Counted from the first letter of the stretch, positions 17,455 to 26,368 are shown. The stretch is DNA of 64,000 nt from Variovorax sp. YR216 (GCF_900107745.1 NZ_FNRO01000025.1:1-64000); one strand, 5' to 3'. The notes: generated by a model from the sequence alone, not told the origin. Numbers and translations: made by a program.

Positions 17455-18462
17455 TCACCGAATCACCGCGTCAGCACGCAGCAGCAGCGCCTGCGGAATT
17501 TCGAGCCCGGCCGCGTGCGCGAGCTTCAAGTTCACCACCAGCTCGAACTTGGTCGGCTGCTCCATCGGCGTTTCGGCAGGATTGGCGCCATTGAGGATCA
17601 GCGCGACGAATTCCGCCGCGCGCCGGTAGATGGCCACGAAGTCCGGGCCATAGGACAGCATCGCGCCGAAGCCGCGGTACGGCGCCATCACCGGCAGCCG
17701 TTGCTCGGCGGCGAGCGCGAGCCACTCGGTGCGCAGCGCGACGTTGATCTGCGTGGCACCGATCAACAAAGCATCTGGCCGCTCCCGGTGCACGATGGCG
17801 CGCGCCGCCAAGAAGTCCGATGCGGCATTGACGTTCAACGGCAACAAGTCCATGCCCAACGCGCGGGCTGCGGCGGCGTACTGCGCGTACCGCGCGTCTA
17901 CTTGCGCCGCACTCTCGCCCGCGCTCAGCGCGCAGCCTGGACAGCGCGCGAATGCCATCTTTCGCACGGACGGCACCGCGGCCTTCAGCAACTCTATGCG
18001 CTTGGGGGTCAAGTCGTCGGCCAGGTTGGAGATGCCCGTCACCCGCCCGCCCGGCCGCGCCAGGCTGGCGATGAGGCCGGCACGCACCGGGTCGGGCACG
18101 GCCACGGTCACGATGGGCGTCGCGGGGCTGACGGTCATCACGGCGCGTGCCGCCGTACCGCTGGCGACGACGACGAGATCGACACCCAGGCGCGCAAATT
18201 CCGCCGCGAAGTCCGCGTAACGCTCGTCGTGGCCTTCCGCATAGCGCGACAGGAGCGCCAAATTGTGGCCCTCGACGAAGCCCAGCTCGCCCAGGCGCTG
18301 CACGAAGGCGGGCCAGCCATCCACTTCGTCGGGTGCCGTGGCCTCGGTGTAGCCAAGGTAGCCAACGCGGTAGGTTCGGCTCGAGGTCTGTGCACGTCCG
18401 AAGCCGAACCTTGCGGACCAAGTCAGCGCCATCGCTTGTGCGAACTTCCGACGATCAATCAT
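17455..18462 (-). CDS. ABC transporter substrate-binding protein, TrpX/PF04392 type
   Basis: 335 residues starting MIDRRKFAQAMALTWSARFG, a Tat/Sec-like leader. The body (YRVGYLGYTEA, EGHNLALLSRYAEGHDERYA, LARPGGRVTGISNLADDLTP, YRRAAEFVALILNGANPAE) is typical of PF04392 periplasmic binding proteins, often tryptophan/tyrosine-binding. No permease or ATPase gene is adjacent, as is usual for the many solitary copies in Burkholderiales. Confidence 0.88.
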   Translation of the reverse strand: MIDRRKFAQAMALTWSARFGFGRAQTSSRTYRVGYLGYTEATAPDEVDGWPAFVQRLGELGFVEGHNLALLSRYAEGHDERYADFAAEFARLGVDLVVVASGTAARAVMTVSPATPIVTVAVPDPVRAGLIASLARPGGRVTGISNLADDLTPKRIELLKAAVPSVRKMAFARCPGCALSAGESAAQVDARYAQYAAAARALGMDLLPLNVNAASDFLAARAIVHRERPDALLIGATQINVALRTEWLALAAEQRLPVMAPYRGFGAMLSYGPDFVAIYRRAAEFVALILNGANPAETPMEQPTKFELVVNLKLAHAAGLEIPQALLLRADAVIR

Positions 18463-18628
18463 CCGATCACCCGATCCCACGAGTCGGCACAATTTTGCGC
18501 CACATCTTGTCATCGAGCTCCCTGAACTGCCACTCACGGTCGCACATTGATCCAGCCCGTGAGCGGTAACTTCTGGCCGTCGTGTGCCGTCTCAGCATAC
18601 CGACCCCCGGAAGTTGCCGGAACGGTCG

Positions 18629-18961
18629 TCATCCGCCAGGCTCAGCTTCCGCCGGAGACCGTGCAGGCGATTGCAACAACGCCTCGTACACCGCGATGTC
18701 CGTGTCCGAAAAGCAGCAGAACATCACTTCCTCGAGCTCGGCGTTTTCTGCGGCGTACGCCCGGACCTGGGCGACTGCGATGCGCGCGGCTTGATTAAAG
18801 GGATAGCCATAGACGCCAGTGCTGATGCACGGAAACGCGATGGTCTTGGCGTCGACCAGCGTCGCGAGCTCGAGCGCACGCCGATAGCATGAGGCCAGCA
18901 GCTCAGGCTCGTTCTGCTTACCGCCCTGCCAGCCGTCAAAGTAGATGACGTCGATGTGAGC
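18629..18961 (-). pseudogene. Macro domain protein, N-terminal half missing
   Basis: The frame encodes the second half of a macro domain ([20 protein letters not shown], then [20 protein letters not shown]). The first half, with the NAAN motif and ADP-ribose-binding loop 1, is absent: upstream sequence is occupied by the 5' end of the divergent DUF4157 gene. This is a truncated ADP-ribose hydrolase/deacetylase gene, probably cut when the neighbouring gene arrived. Confidence 0.75.
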
Positions 18962-18995
18962 CATCTCAGGAAAAGGCGCAAAATCGAACCCGATC

Positions 18996-21023
18996 ATGTG
19001 TCTCGGGAGGGCCGCCGTGTTTGCTCCGAGGATCGCCAAGTCACAGGCGAAAGGAACGGACGTTTCGACCAATGGCACGGCATACCAGCAGAAGCCGGCG
19101 GAGGTCAAACAAGCACTCCAACCGACGATGAAGAACGAGGCGACGCTGCGTGGCCCCGCATGGGATTTCAGCACGATTCCCGTATTTCAGCGTGAGGACG
19201 ATGAAGTCGCCGACCCGTTGATGCGCACGCCGGGCGAGCCGCTCGAGCCCAGGGCTCGCCGCATGGCCGAACAACGCTTTCGGCACGACTTCGGGAATGT
19301 TCGCGTGCACCGCGGCCCATGGGCGGACGAGGCGGCCTTGGCGGTCGGCGCGCCGGCTTTCACCTTGGGCCGGCACATTGTCGCGCGAGACGGCGCAATC
19401 GACCTCGCGACGGTGGAGGGACACGCAATCCTTTTTCACGAGTTGACCCACATCGTCCAGCAGGCCACCTTCGACGATCGGGACCTTGCCAGAGCGCCGG
19501 TGCTGGACGCGGCGCATTCCTCCGAACAGCAGGCGCGCGCGGGCACTGCCACGCCCTCCCCGCTTGCGGCGCCGGCGATCCAGCGAGGACCTTCCAAGAT
19601 TGCGATATCGAAGCAGCATATCGAGATCGACCTGACGAACTCTGCGTGGCGCCAGGCATTGGAGTTCGAGGGCGGTCAGACGCAGATCGTTTATGTCTTG
19701 CGGGACGCCACGACAGGCGAATTCCTGAAAGTCGGAAAGACAACAGTGGGCGAGATCGCTGATCGTTTTGGCGAGTACGTGGCCGCGGGGAACAAGTGGA
19801 GCCGCAAGCTCGCCGTGGACGCCTGGACGATCCGCGCGCGCAGCAAAACAAAGGTCCAGGCCTTCGAGTCGGAGATTCGGGCGGGGCTTGAGAGCGCCGG
19901 AGCGCGTCTGCCCTGGGACAACACGCGCGTGCCCGGAAAGGGTCCGCGGCTCGGCCGGCCCGGTCAGGGCATCCCCGATACCAAGCCGCAGACGGAAACG
20001 CAGTTCATCGACGAAGCCGAGCAGTTGCGGGTCAAGCACGCCGATCCCAACATTCCCAAGAGACGCGGCATGAGCTCGAAGGAAAAGGCCAAGCTGCAAG
20101 CCACGGAGGACAAGGCCGCGGCGGACGCGGTGGCGAAAGTGGAGCAGGACGCAGGCCAGACCGCCACCAAGGAGAAGACGGAGGTCAAACCGGGCGGCGA
20201 CGCCCCACCGCCAAAACCTGCGCAAGTGGAAAAAAATCCGGCCCCTCCTGCTTCGGACCCAAAGACCGTTTCGGGGGAGAGTTCAGCGACCCAGCCAAAA
20301 GTTGAGACGCCGCCAGTCGGAGAAGGAGCAGGAGCAGGAGGCGCGACGCGTACCGGCATCAAGGCATCCCGGTTCAGGAGCGCGGGGCGCTTCCTGGCCG
20401 AGGAAGCCCCGGGATTGCTGCTGCAGGTGGGGCTCATGTTGCTCTTTCCGCCTGAAGTGCACATTCACAAGGAAAATTATGATGATCTCCGGAAGAAGAA
20501 AATCGACCAGGCGCTGCAGCAGGCCCTGTCGCAGCAGGAGGCTGCGTTCAACAAACTCGCGGAGGATGATCCAGCGCAATCGATATGGGCGACCGTGACC
20601 GTCCAATCGGACTTTCGGGTAAGCGCGACTTCAGGTGGCGATCTCGAAGTTACCCTTCAGGATCTCCAATTCATCGGGATGAAGCTGTCGCATGAGTATC
20701 TGCTGGTCGAAGGCAAGAAATTTGATCTCGGCAAGGGCAGAAACGTTTCCAAGACCGTCACCTACTCGGTCCCCATTTACGGGTCGGCGACGCACGGCTC
20801 CGAAGAGCCAATCCGCAATTACCGCAAGGTCCGGGAAAGCCTGACAGACGATGCCTACAAGGTACGCATGTCGGCGATCATTGCCATGTACAGGATTGCC
20901 GACGCAAATCCGTACCTGAAAAATCAGCTGATCCGCGACCTGCAGGGGATGAGCAAAGACGACAACGACCTGGTCCGGGACCTTGCGGCGCGCTTGCTGA
21001 GCCGCCTCAAACCCGCGCCGTGA
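18996..21023 (+). CDS. DUF4157 protein with GIY-YIG nuclease-like domain (candidate exported toxin)
   Basis: Up to 675 residues. About 80-157 is a DUF4157 domain with HELTHIVQQ at 148-156, the putative zinc-peptidase motif found in cargo of extracellular contractile injection systems. About 229-312 reads as a GIY-YIG nuclease: IVYVL for the GIY strand, LKVGKT for the YIG strand, Arg in ADRFGEY, the metal-binding Glu in FESEIR, and Asn in PWDNT. A low-complexity Lys/Pro/Ala linker (350-450), a hydrophobic stretch (471-486) and an alpha/beta C-terminal region follow. The start may be at 18996, GTG 19017 or ATG 19128 ([15 protein letters not shown]). No injection-system or immunity gene is adjacent. 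Confidence 0.82.
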   Translation: MCLGRAAVFAPRIAKSQAKGTDVSTNGTAYQQKPAEVKQALQPTMKNEATLRGPAWDFSTIPVFQREDDEVADPLMRTPGEPLEPRARRMAEQRFRHDFGNVRVHRGPWADEAALAVGAPAFTLGRHIVARDGAIDLATVEGHAILFHELTHIVQQATFDDRDLARAPVLDAAHSSEQQARAGTATPSPLAAPAIQRGPSKIAISKQHIEIDLTNSAWRQALEFEGGQTQIVYVLRDATTGEFLKVGKTTVGEIADRFGEYVAAGNKWSRKLAVDAWTIRARSKTKVQAFESEIRAGLESAGARLPWDNTRVPGKGPRLGRPGQGIPDTKPQTETQFIDEAEQLRVKHADPNIPKRRGMSSKEKAKLQATEDKAAADAVAKVEQDAGQTATKEKTEVKPGGDAPPPKPAQVEKNPAPPASDPKTVSGESSATQPKVETPPVGEGAGAGGATRTGIKASRFRSAGRFLAEEAPGLLLQVGLMLLFPPEVHIHKENYDDLRKKKIDQALQQALSQQEAAFNKLAEDDPAQSIWATVTVQSDFRVSATSGGDLEVTLQDLQFIGMKLSHEYLLVEGKKFDLGKGRNVSKTVTYSVPIYGSATHGSEEPIRNYRKVRESLTDDAYKVRMSAIIAMYRIADANPYLKNQLIRDLQGMSKDDNDLVRDLAARLLSRLKPAP

Positions 21024-21071
21024 GCGCGCTCGTTGTGCAGATGCAAGCATCCGCGCGAACACTGCCAATGC

Positions 21072-21538
21072 TTACCATGTCAGCTCTAACTGTTCAGCCC
21101 TCGAGGCCGGAACAGTGAACAGTGCCCGCGGCGCAGCAACAGCATTCATGGTCCAGTAACCTTCAACTCCCTGGCGAGGAGCTGGCTTGGGAAAGACATC
21201 TAGGCACACGCCATCGACGAAAGCGAATTCGTGGCCTTTCACTCTGAAGATGTAGCGACCAACGGACAAATCGCGAACAAGTTGGGCAACCGTGGGCCGC
21301 ATTGCTGGTCGCCGGCTCACGAAGGACACCCAGGAGGCTCCTGCGTGGATTTCATACACCTCATGCACTGCCGTGGGTCGCATTGTTCTCGCGGGCGCCG
21401 GCCAGCGTCGGCACAGATTTTGTGTGCCTCCAGGTAGGACATACCGGTGCTCAATGCCAGAGCCCGAACCGCGCAGTCCAGTCGTTCGTCCAGGCCCGTT
21501 GCAGCGCGACCACCATCGGACGTGATGTAGCTGTTCAT
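21072..21538 (-). pseudogene. Conserved hypothetical gene split by a frameshift
   Basis: The N-terminal part starts MNSYITSDGG and continues LDCAVRALALSTGMSYLEAH in one frame. The C-terminal part (PTVAQLVRDLSVGRYIFRVK, then GHEFAFVDGVCLDVFP) is in another. The frame changes near 21385. Together they resemble small papain-fold-like hypothetical proteins with the Cys in DCAVRAL and His in GHEFA. A genuine frameshift or an assembly error are both possible. Confidence 0.6.
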
Positions 21539-21641
21539 GACGAATAAACCCCCCCGGCGCTGAAACAGAAGCGAGCGGGTTCGCGCTCATATGAGAGGCC
21601 AGAAAACTTCCCGAGCCTTTAGCCCAGCCGCATTCGACGAG

Positions 21642-22070
21642 TCAGAGCGGGCCGCCCGGATCCCCCGACTTGCTCAATCGGGCCACTACATCGGCCAGTT
21701 CAGGCGCCAAGCTCGATAGTACTGAAGCTGACGAATCCGAGCGACGCGTGGCGGCCACGAGCTCGCTCAACTCGCCGGTCGTAGCCCTGCGGCGGGCCAA
21801 TACCAGCAACGCAGCCAACATGGCATTGGTGCCTGCCTGCTTCCGCTCGAGTTCGGTCAGACGCTGATCGACGTCGCGTCGATGCTGCCACTCGTCAGAT
21901 CTGTTGCGTTGCGCATCGCCATCCTTGCCCAACGCCTTGTCCCTTACGTACCTCGACAGGTGCTGATAACCGGCGATGGCACAGGCTTCCTCGAGTCTGC
22001 GGCGGTCCTCCGCGGAGAGCCAAACCGACAGTGTTTCACCGCTTTTCACTTTCAGTATCTCCCTGATCAC
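21642..22070 (-). CDS. TrwA-like oriT-binding accessory protein
   Basis: 142 residues. The N-terminal EILKVKSGETLSVWLSAEDR followed by LEEACAIAGYQHLSRYVRDK is a ribbon-helix-helix-like start; the rest is helical (RLTELERKQAGTNAMLAALL). It is divergent from the stb-like operon with the oriT-like sequence between, the place of trwA in R388. TrwA binds oriT and assists the TrwC relaxase. The genes that should follow (coupling protein, relaxase) are missing; an unrelated frameshifted gene comes next. Confidence 0.65.
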   Translation of the reverse strand: MIREILKVKSGETLSVWLSAEDRRRLEEACAIAGYQHLSRYVRDKALGKDGDAQRNRSDEWQHRRDVDQRLTELERKQAGTNAMLAALLVLARRRATTGELSELVAATRRSDSSASVLSSLAPELADVVARLSKSGDPGGPL

Positions 22071-22172
22071 ATATTCACCATGCTGAATCTAGCAGCCATG
22101 CGGTCTAGCGCCCGATTCATGGTGAACGCATGGTGACCTACAAGAAAGTTCCGAATCACCGACTTCGTTTGA

Positions 22173-22185
22173 AATCAATGACTTA
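22173..22185 (+). promoter_or_regulatory. IHF-consensus site next to oriT
   Basis: AATCAATGACTTA matches the IHF consensus WATCAANNNNTTR at every position. It lies just before the oriT hairpin. R388 oriT is known to carry IHF sites. Confidence 0.6.
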
Positions 22186-22187
22186 GC

Positions 22188-22262
22188 TCCCCCGGAGGGG
22201 GTGCGTACTGTGTATTGAGATTTTGGGCCTGTTAAGGACCGGAATCTCAGGGGTTAAGGAGG
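22188..22262 (+). other. oriT: Candidate MOBF-type origin of transfer (oriT)
   Basis: A hairpin (CCCCC-GGA-GGGGG, 22189-22201) is followed directly by TGCGTACTGTGTATTG and then two TTAAGGA repeats (about 22231 and 22254). From memory, R388 oriT has the same order: inverted repeat, TGCGTATTGTCT with the TrwC nick site, then TTTAAGGA repeats bound by TrwA. The location between a TrwA-like and an StbA-like gene fits. The exact nick position is not determined here. Confidence 0.65.
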
Positions 22263-22323
22263 GCGTTCACACCACTTAGGCCGAAGGCCGTGGGAAGACG
22301 ATGCGAAATCGAGGTGAGTTTGA

Positions 22324-22348
22324 TGTGCAACGGAGGTGAAGTTGCACA
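22324..22348 (+). promoter_or_regulatory. Inverted repeat upstream of the stb-like operon
   Basis: TGTGCAAC-N9-GTTGCACA is a perfect 8-bp inverted repeat about 105 bases ahead of the first stb-like start. It may be an operator, for example for the StbA-like protein. Confidence 0.4.
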
Positions 22349-22453
22349 ACCGGTGTCTGAAATGAAGGCGGACCTATCAGACATCCGATGCGAGCTGAAT
22401 CTCAGACTTGTCTCATTCCGATGCATGACTCGCATTTCGAGAATGCGACCAAG

Positions 22454-22969
22454 ATGTCCAGTAGTGATTTGATTCGGGCGTTGGAGGCGATTGAGCCCGA
22501 AACCAAAGCCGCACGCGTGCGCGAGATCCTTCCGGTCATCGAGCGCAAGCTCGCCGCCGGCGTGCGCCTGGCCGTCATCCTCAAGGCCCTGAATGACGCG
22601 GGCCTCGAGTTGAGCGAAGCCACCTTGCGCAGCTATCTCTACCAACACCGAAAGAAGCTCGGCAAACGAAGCCAGCAGGTGCCGATGGCGCGCTCTGGTC
22701 AAGCCCGCTGTGACCGGGACGAGGAAGCACGTAAGGCTATCGATGGTCCAGAGTCGTCGGACGAAAGCCGCGGCCCAGTGCCCTCGTCTGCTGTCGCCAT
22801 GTCAGGCTCGAACGCAACCGCCGCCGCAGTCCACACAAGCCCACCCACTCCGGAGGAACTCACGCGGCTGATGCAGCCCGATCCGGAAAGGCAGGAGGCC
22901 GAATACGACGAACTCCAACGTTTGGGAAAGGAGATGGTCAGAAACAGCCGCCGCAAATCCAACCGATAG
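22454..22969 (+). CDS. StbA-like plasmid stability DNA-binding protein
   Basis: 171 residues starting MSSSDLIRALEAIEPETKAA. The helix-turn-helix-like part is VRLAVILKALNDAGLELSEA then TLRSYLYQHRKKLGK; the C-terminal part is Ser/Pro-rich and charged. It is first in an operon with StbB- and StbC-like genes beside oriT, the R388 arrangement in which StbA binds DNA near oriT and affects stability and conjugation. The name rests on position and general features. Confidence 0.6.
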   Translation: MSSSDLIRALEAIEPETKAARVREILPVIERKLAAGVRLAVILKALNDAGLELSEATLRSYLYQHRKKLGKRSQQVPMARSGQARCDRDEEARKAIDGPESSDESRGPVPSSAVAMSGSNATAAAVHTSPPTPEELTRLMQPDPERQEAEYDELQRLGKEMVRNSRRKSNR

Positions 22970-23067
22970 ACCATTTCGCTCCGGCTTTGCCGGAATCAAG
23001 CCATCACCCAGCACCAAGCGATTTCGCATCGCCGGGGAACGGATTTACAACCAAAGGGACATAAGAA

Positions 23068-23781
23068 GTGAAAGTGGCCATCATCAATTTCAGCGGCAAT
23101 GTGGGCAAGACCACGGTTGCCAAGCAGTTGCTTGCGCCTCGGATGGAAGGCGCCAGCGAATTCGTGATCGAGACGATCAACGCGAATGCGCAAGACGATG
23201 CCGGCGACGCTGAGCGCCTGAAAGGCAAGGAGTACGGCTCGCTGCTCGACGAAATAGGCAACCTGGACAGCGCGATCGTCGATGTAGGTGCCTCCAACGT
23301 CGAGCAGTTCATCAAGCTGATGGGCCAGTTCGAGGGCTCGCACGAGGAGTTCGACTACTACGTGGTGCCGGTTGTCGATGAAAAGAAGCAGCAAGTCGAC
23401 GCGATCGGCACCATCGCCACCCTGGCCAGATTGGGCGTGCCGCCAAAGAAGATCCGCGTCGTGTTCAACAAGGTGGACCTGGACGACGCCGGCGACATTC
23501 CTGGACGATTCGCTGCGCTGCACGCCTATCACCAGAAGAACAAGCTGTTTACGCTGAGTTCCGGGGCAGTGATTTTCATCAGCGAGGTGTTCGAGCGCAT
23601 CGGAACGCTGAAGAAGTCGATCGCGGAGCTGGCGGCAGATACCACGGACTACCGGGCCCAACGCCGAGAGGCAAAGGACGAGACTGGGAAGAATGTTGCC
23701 AACACCATGCTCTCGACACAGCAGCTGGCCAGATCAGCGAACCGGAATCTCGACGCGGCTTACAAGGCGTTGTTCGCTTGA
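23068..23781 (+). CDS. stbB: StbB-like ParA/MinD-superfamily ATPase
   Basis: 237 residues. The P-loop is NFSGNVGKTTVAKQLL at about 7-22, a variant Walker A in which GNVGKT replaces KGGVGKT. DSAIVDVGASN is the Walker A'/B region and VRVVFNKVDLDD the guanine-like specificity loop. StbB proteins of conjugative plasmids belong to this family and are needed for conjugation or plasmid positioning. It follows the StbA-like gene. Confidence 0.85.
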   Translation: MKVAIINFSGNVGKTTVAKQLLAPRMEGASEFVIETINANAQDDAGDAERLKGKEYGSLLDEIGNLDSAIVDVGASNVEQFIKLMGQFEGSHEEFDYYVVPVVDEKKQQVDAIGTIATLARLGVPPKKIRVVFNKVDLDDAGDIPGRFAALHAYHQKNKLFTLSSGAVIFISEVFERIGTLKKSIAELAADTTDYRAQRREAKDETGKNVANTMLSTQQLARSANRNLDAAYKALFA

Positions 23782-23791
23782 GGGCCCCGAT

Positions 23792-24178
23792 ATGAGTAAT
23801 TTCTCTACAGGCCGGGAGGCCCTCGTGGGCGAGCTGCTCAAGGACGTCGATGACTTGGTGAAGCGACTTGAGCGGGTTGATGGGGCCCTGAGTCAGAAAG
23901 TCGCCAAGGCGATGCAGCACGCGGCCGCAAGCGCCTATTCATCGACCAAGTCCGGCATCGAAGCTGTGATGGACGAGCAGAAGGAAAAGCTCGAGGAGGC
24001 TGGCAAGTACGGAGCCGCGCTGATCGGCAACCAGCTAAATAGCAAGTCTGCGCTGATCGCGACGACGGCGGATCACGCCAAGCGCGGTCGCATGCGGTTC
24101 GTCGCTGTGATCTTTGGCGTGGCGCTCGCCGCGAGCGTGCTAGGCGGCTTCATCGGTACTCGGATGGCATTGCTATGA
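23792..24178 (+). CDS. StbC-like protein with C-terminal membrane helix
   Basis: 128 residues: an acidic, coiled-coil-like body (EALVGELLKDVDDLVKRLER, DEQKEKLEEAGKYGAAL) and a C-terminal transmembrane helix (FVAVIFGVALAASVLGGFIG). It starts 11 bases after stbB and overlaps the next gene by ATGA. It probably anchors the complex at the membrane; the family name is by position. Confidence 0.65.
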   Translation: MSNFSTGREALVGELLKDVDDLVKRLERVDGALSQKVAKAMQHAAASAYSSTKSGIEAVMDEQKEKLEEAGKYGAALIGNQLNSKSALIATTADHAKRGRMRFVAVIFGVALAASVLGGFIGTRMALL

Positions 24179-24480
24179 GCGAAGAAAGTCTGGATCGATA
24201 TGCCTTGCGCGGGCTTTTCCCCGGGCTCGACCGCCCGACCAAGCGCTCTACCGCGCTGTGTGCCGTAGTCATCGACAGCCTGGATGAAGCCATGACGCTG
24301 TTGAATGTGGGATGCACCGGAACCACCCGGTTCAATCCTCTTCAGCGCGAGATCGCCAGTCGCTTCGCAAGCGCGTGTGCCGACTTCGCCCGCGACATGC
24401 TGGCCGCTGACGGCGACCGTGACGCGCTGCGCTGCTTGCTCGAGCTACCGTCGCCCACCTCGGAGAAGCCGGCCGATTGA
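24175..24480 (+). CDS. Small plasmid hypothetical protein, last gene of the stb-like operon
   Basis: 101 residues (LFPGLDRPTKRSTALCAVVI, NPLQREIASRFASACADFAR). Soluble and helical; overlaps the preceding stop by four bases, so it is translationally coupled. A strong terminator hairpin follows. Function unknown. Confidence 0.6.
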   Translation: MSEESLDRYALRGLFPGLDRPTKRSTALCAVVIDSLDEAMTLLNVGCTGTTRFNPLQREIASRFASACADFARDMLAADGDRDALRCLLELPSPTSEKPAD

Positions 24481-24486
24481 CCGCGA

Positions 24487-24518
24487 ATCGGCGGCCCCCC
24501 AGCACCGGGGCCGCCGAT
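24487..24518. terminator. Strong hairpin between convergent genes
   Basis: ATCGGCGGCCCC and GGGGCCGCCGAT form a perfect 12-bp stem with an 8-base loop, between the end of the stb-like operon and the end of the convergent ssb operon. The T-run is short, so efficiency as an intrinsic terminator is uncertain, but the location suits a bidirectional terminator. Confidence 0.65.
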
Positions 24519-24527
24519 CCGCTTGTT

Positions 24528-24770
24528 TCAACGCTCCGACCTCAGCAACCCGCTGCGGTAGATCCCCAATAAGCTCGTGAAGGTGAAGCCGACCTGCTGG
24601 GTCAGCAATCCCCAGTGCCCACCAGCGAGTGCAAAACCGACCATCAGGAAGTTGGCCAAGAGGAACGCCAACCACCCGATCGGCGAGAAGCGTGAATTCG
24701 TCGCAAGGATGAACGCCCCCGCCAGGCCCGTGAGCGCCCCCGCCCATTCGAGCGCGGTCAGCCAGCTCAT
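24528..24770 (-). CDS. Small integral membrane protein
   Basis: 80 residues with three hydrophobic helices (ALEWAGALTGLAGAFILATN, IGWLAFLLANFLMVGFALAG, LLTQQVGFTFTSLLGIYRSG). It overlaps the ssb stop by four bases. The helix pattern resembles small PnuC-like plasmid proteins, but I cannot assign a substrate. Confidence 0.6.
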   Translation of the reverse strand: MSWLTALEWAGALTGLAGAFILATNSRFSPIGWLAFLLANFLMVGFALAGGHWGLLTQQVGFTFTSLLGIYRSGLLRSER

Positions 24771-25279
24771 GGTGTCTCCCTCCTGCGGCTCGTCGACGGC
24801 TTGGGTGGTGCCGGGTTCGTCAGCGTCTCCCGCACCGTCGCCAGCATCCCGGCGACCGTTCCCAGTTCGGCCACGTCGACTTCACCGTTTTCCATCCTGC
24901 GCGCCAACATCTCGATCGACTCGAGCATGCTGATGGCCGACGACACGGCATCCACGCGCGATCGCCGCAGCATCTGCATCTCCTCCACGCGCAACTCCCG
25001 GTCGACGCGCTGGACACCGTCTTTGTCCACCCAACGGGACGATCGAACCCTGCCTTCGACGTAAACCTCATCGCCCTTGTGCAGGTAGTCCCTCGCAACC
25101 AGCGCGAGCCGATCGAAGCACACGCACGTGTGCCACTCGGTATGCGAGCGCATCTCGCCTGATTCCTGGTCCTTCCAGTACTCGTTCGTCGCCACGCTGA
25201 ACGTGGCCACCAGGCCGCGGGCGGTCTCATTGATATCCGGGGCGCGCCCAAGGCGGCCGATCAATTGCGTTCGGTTCAT
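24767..25279 (-). CDS. ssb: Single-stranded DNA-binding protein
   Basis: 170 residues. OB-fold signature: MNRTQLIGRLGRAPDI, VATFSVATNEYWKD, TEWHTCVCFDRLA, GDEVYVEGRVRSSRWVDKDG. Unlike housekeeping SSB, the C-terminus ends TSRRRETP and lacks the acidic DDDIPF tip used to recruit partners. Plasmid SSBs protect single strands during transfer and replication. Confidence 0.93.
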   Translation of the reverse strand: MNRTQLIGRLGRAPDINETARGLVATFSVATNEYWKDQESGEMRSHTEWHTCVCFDRLALVARDYLHKGDEVYVEGRVRSSRWVDKDGVQRVDRELRVEEMQMLRRSRVDAVSSAISMLESIEMLARRMENGEVDVAELGTVAGMLATVRETLTNPAPPKPSTSRRRETP

Positions 25280-25300
25280 GTTGTTGCTCCCTTTCCTGTT

Positions 25301-25462
25301 TCAGTATCCCAGCCAGTCGAGAACCTCCGAGCCCTTGTATTCGGCTCGATCCCCGACCTCCTGCAAGAAGAGATCGAAGCCTCCCTCGATGTCATGCTTC
25401 GCAATCTCCGCCCTCGCTTCCTCGCGGGTCACCGAGGTCTCACAAGCCTCTTCGTAGTTCAT
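25301..25462 (-). CDS. Small acidic plasmid protein
   Basis: 53 residues: MNYEEACETSVTREEARAEI followed by AKHDIEGGFDLFLQEVGDRA and a DWLGY end. Acidic and soluble. It lies 21 bases before ssb in the same direction. Acidic small proteins in this position on plasmids are sometimes anti-defence factors, but nothing specific supports that here. Confidence 0.6.
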   Translation of the reverse strand: MNYEEACETSVTREEARAEIAKHDIEGGFDLFLQEVGDRAEYKGSEVLDWLGY

Positions 25463-25584
25463 CGTTCGCCCTTCCCTTCTCAAGCACCTGCTTTTTGGTG
25501 AGCTCGGGGGGTACGGGGGGAAAGCCCGTCTTGGCTGTTGTCGTTGCTGAGTGTGTTGGCTGCGTTCATACGATTGCCCTTTCA

Positions 25585-25797
25585 GGTGGTGGTTGATAAA
25601 TCTGCTTTCCGGAGCCGCTCGACGCATGAAGAGCGCAGCAGACGGCTGGGCCAAGGGCGCGCCCGGAAGCCGCATGCGGAGCGCCGCCGAAGGCGAGCAC
25701 CGAACGGGTGAGGACGCGGCGAAGCGAACCCTTGGCGCAGTTGGCTGATGCGCTATGCGTCGACAAGAGCGGACCGGAAAGCAGATCAACCACCACC
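25585..25797 (-). repeat. Structured intergenic element, copy A
   Basis: The ends are inverted: GGTGGTGGTTGAT...CTGCTTTCCGG at 25585-25612 pairs with CCGGAAAGCAGATCAACCAC... at 25774-25797 (24 bp with a 4-base bulge). The centre shares GGAAGCCGCATGCGGAGC and GCGAGCACCGAACGGGTGAG with copies B and C. It lies 5' of the small-protein/ssb operon on the minus strand. The rest of 25463-26105 holds no convincing gene. Confidence 0.65.
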
Positions 25798-26105
25798 GGG
25801 CGGACGAACGCAGCCGACGGAGGGACACGCAGCAACGACAACAGGCGCCAGGCAAAGCACTGGCGATCTCTGCGCGCCACGCGCGCCTGATCGAAGGCAA
25901 GCAAAGCGCGCAAAAACACAAGAGTGCAATCTGGCGAGAGCATCTCGCCAGATCCATTGACGCCGCCCTACCTGAGGGGATCCGGTTGCTTGAGCCGCTA
26001 GCGTGTCGCAGTTTCAGAGTCCTCTGATGCATGGGACGCATCAGTGTTCCTATGCTGCATCGCCGAATCCCGTGAATCTTCGGACCGAGGACGACGAAAG
26101 ACAGC

Positions 26106-26327
26106 ATGAAAAACCTCGACGATCGAACTGCCCAAGCATGGCTACTCCTGGCATGCATCGTTGCGTCCGCGGTGCTTCCGCAATTCCTCCTGGTCGTCGG
26201 CCGCGGCCCCTCCGAACTTGCAGTCACCAGCATCGTGCTGCTCGGACTGCTCGTGGTTGCGTTGGTCGTGAGCGGCTTGTGTTGGGCACAAGTGCTGTGT
26301 TCATTGGATCCACCCGAGAACGGTTAG
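26106..26327 (+). CDS. Small two-helix membrane protein
   Basis: 73 residues with helices AWLLLACIVASAVLPQFLLV and ELAVTSIVLLGLLVVALVVS. The N-terminus MKNLDDRTAQ is polar. It is the only plus-strand gene between the stb-like operon and hicB. Function unknown. Confidence 0.5.
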   Translation: MKNLDDRTAQAWLLLACIVASAVLPQFLLVVGRGPSELAVTSIVLLGLLVVALVVSGLCWAQVLCSLDPPENG

Positions 26328-26368
26328 CTCTTTCCGATTTGCCTCCTCCGAGCTGCGCCGCTTCGTGG

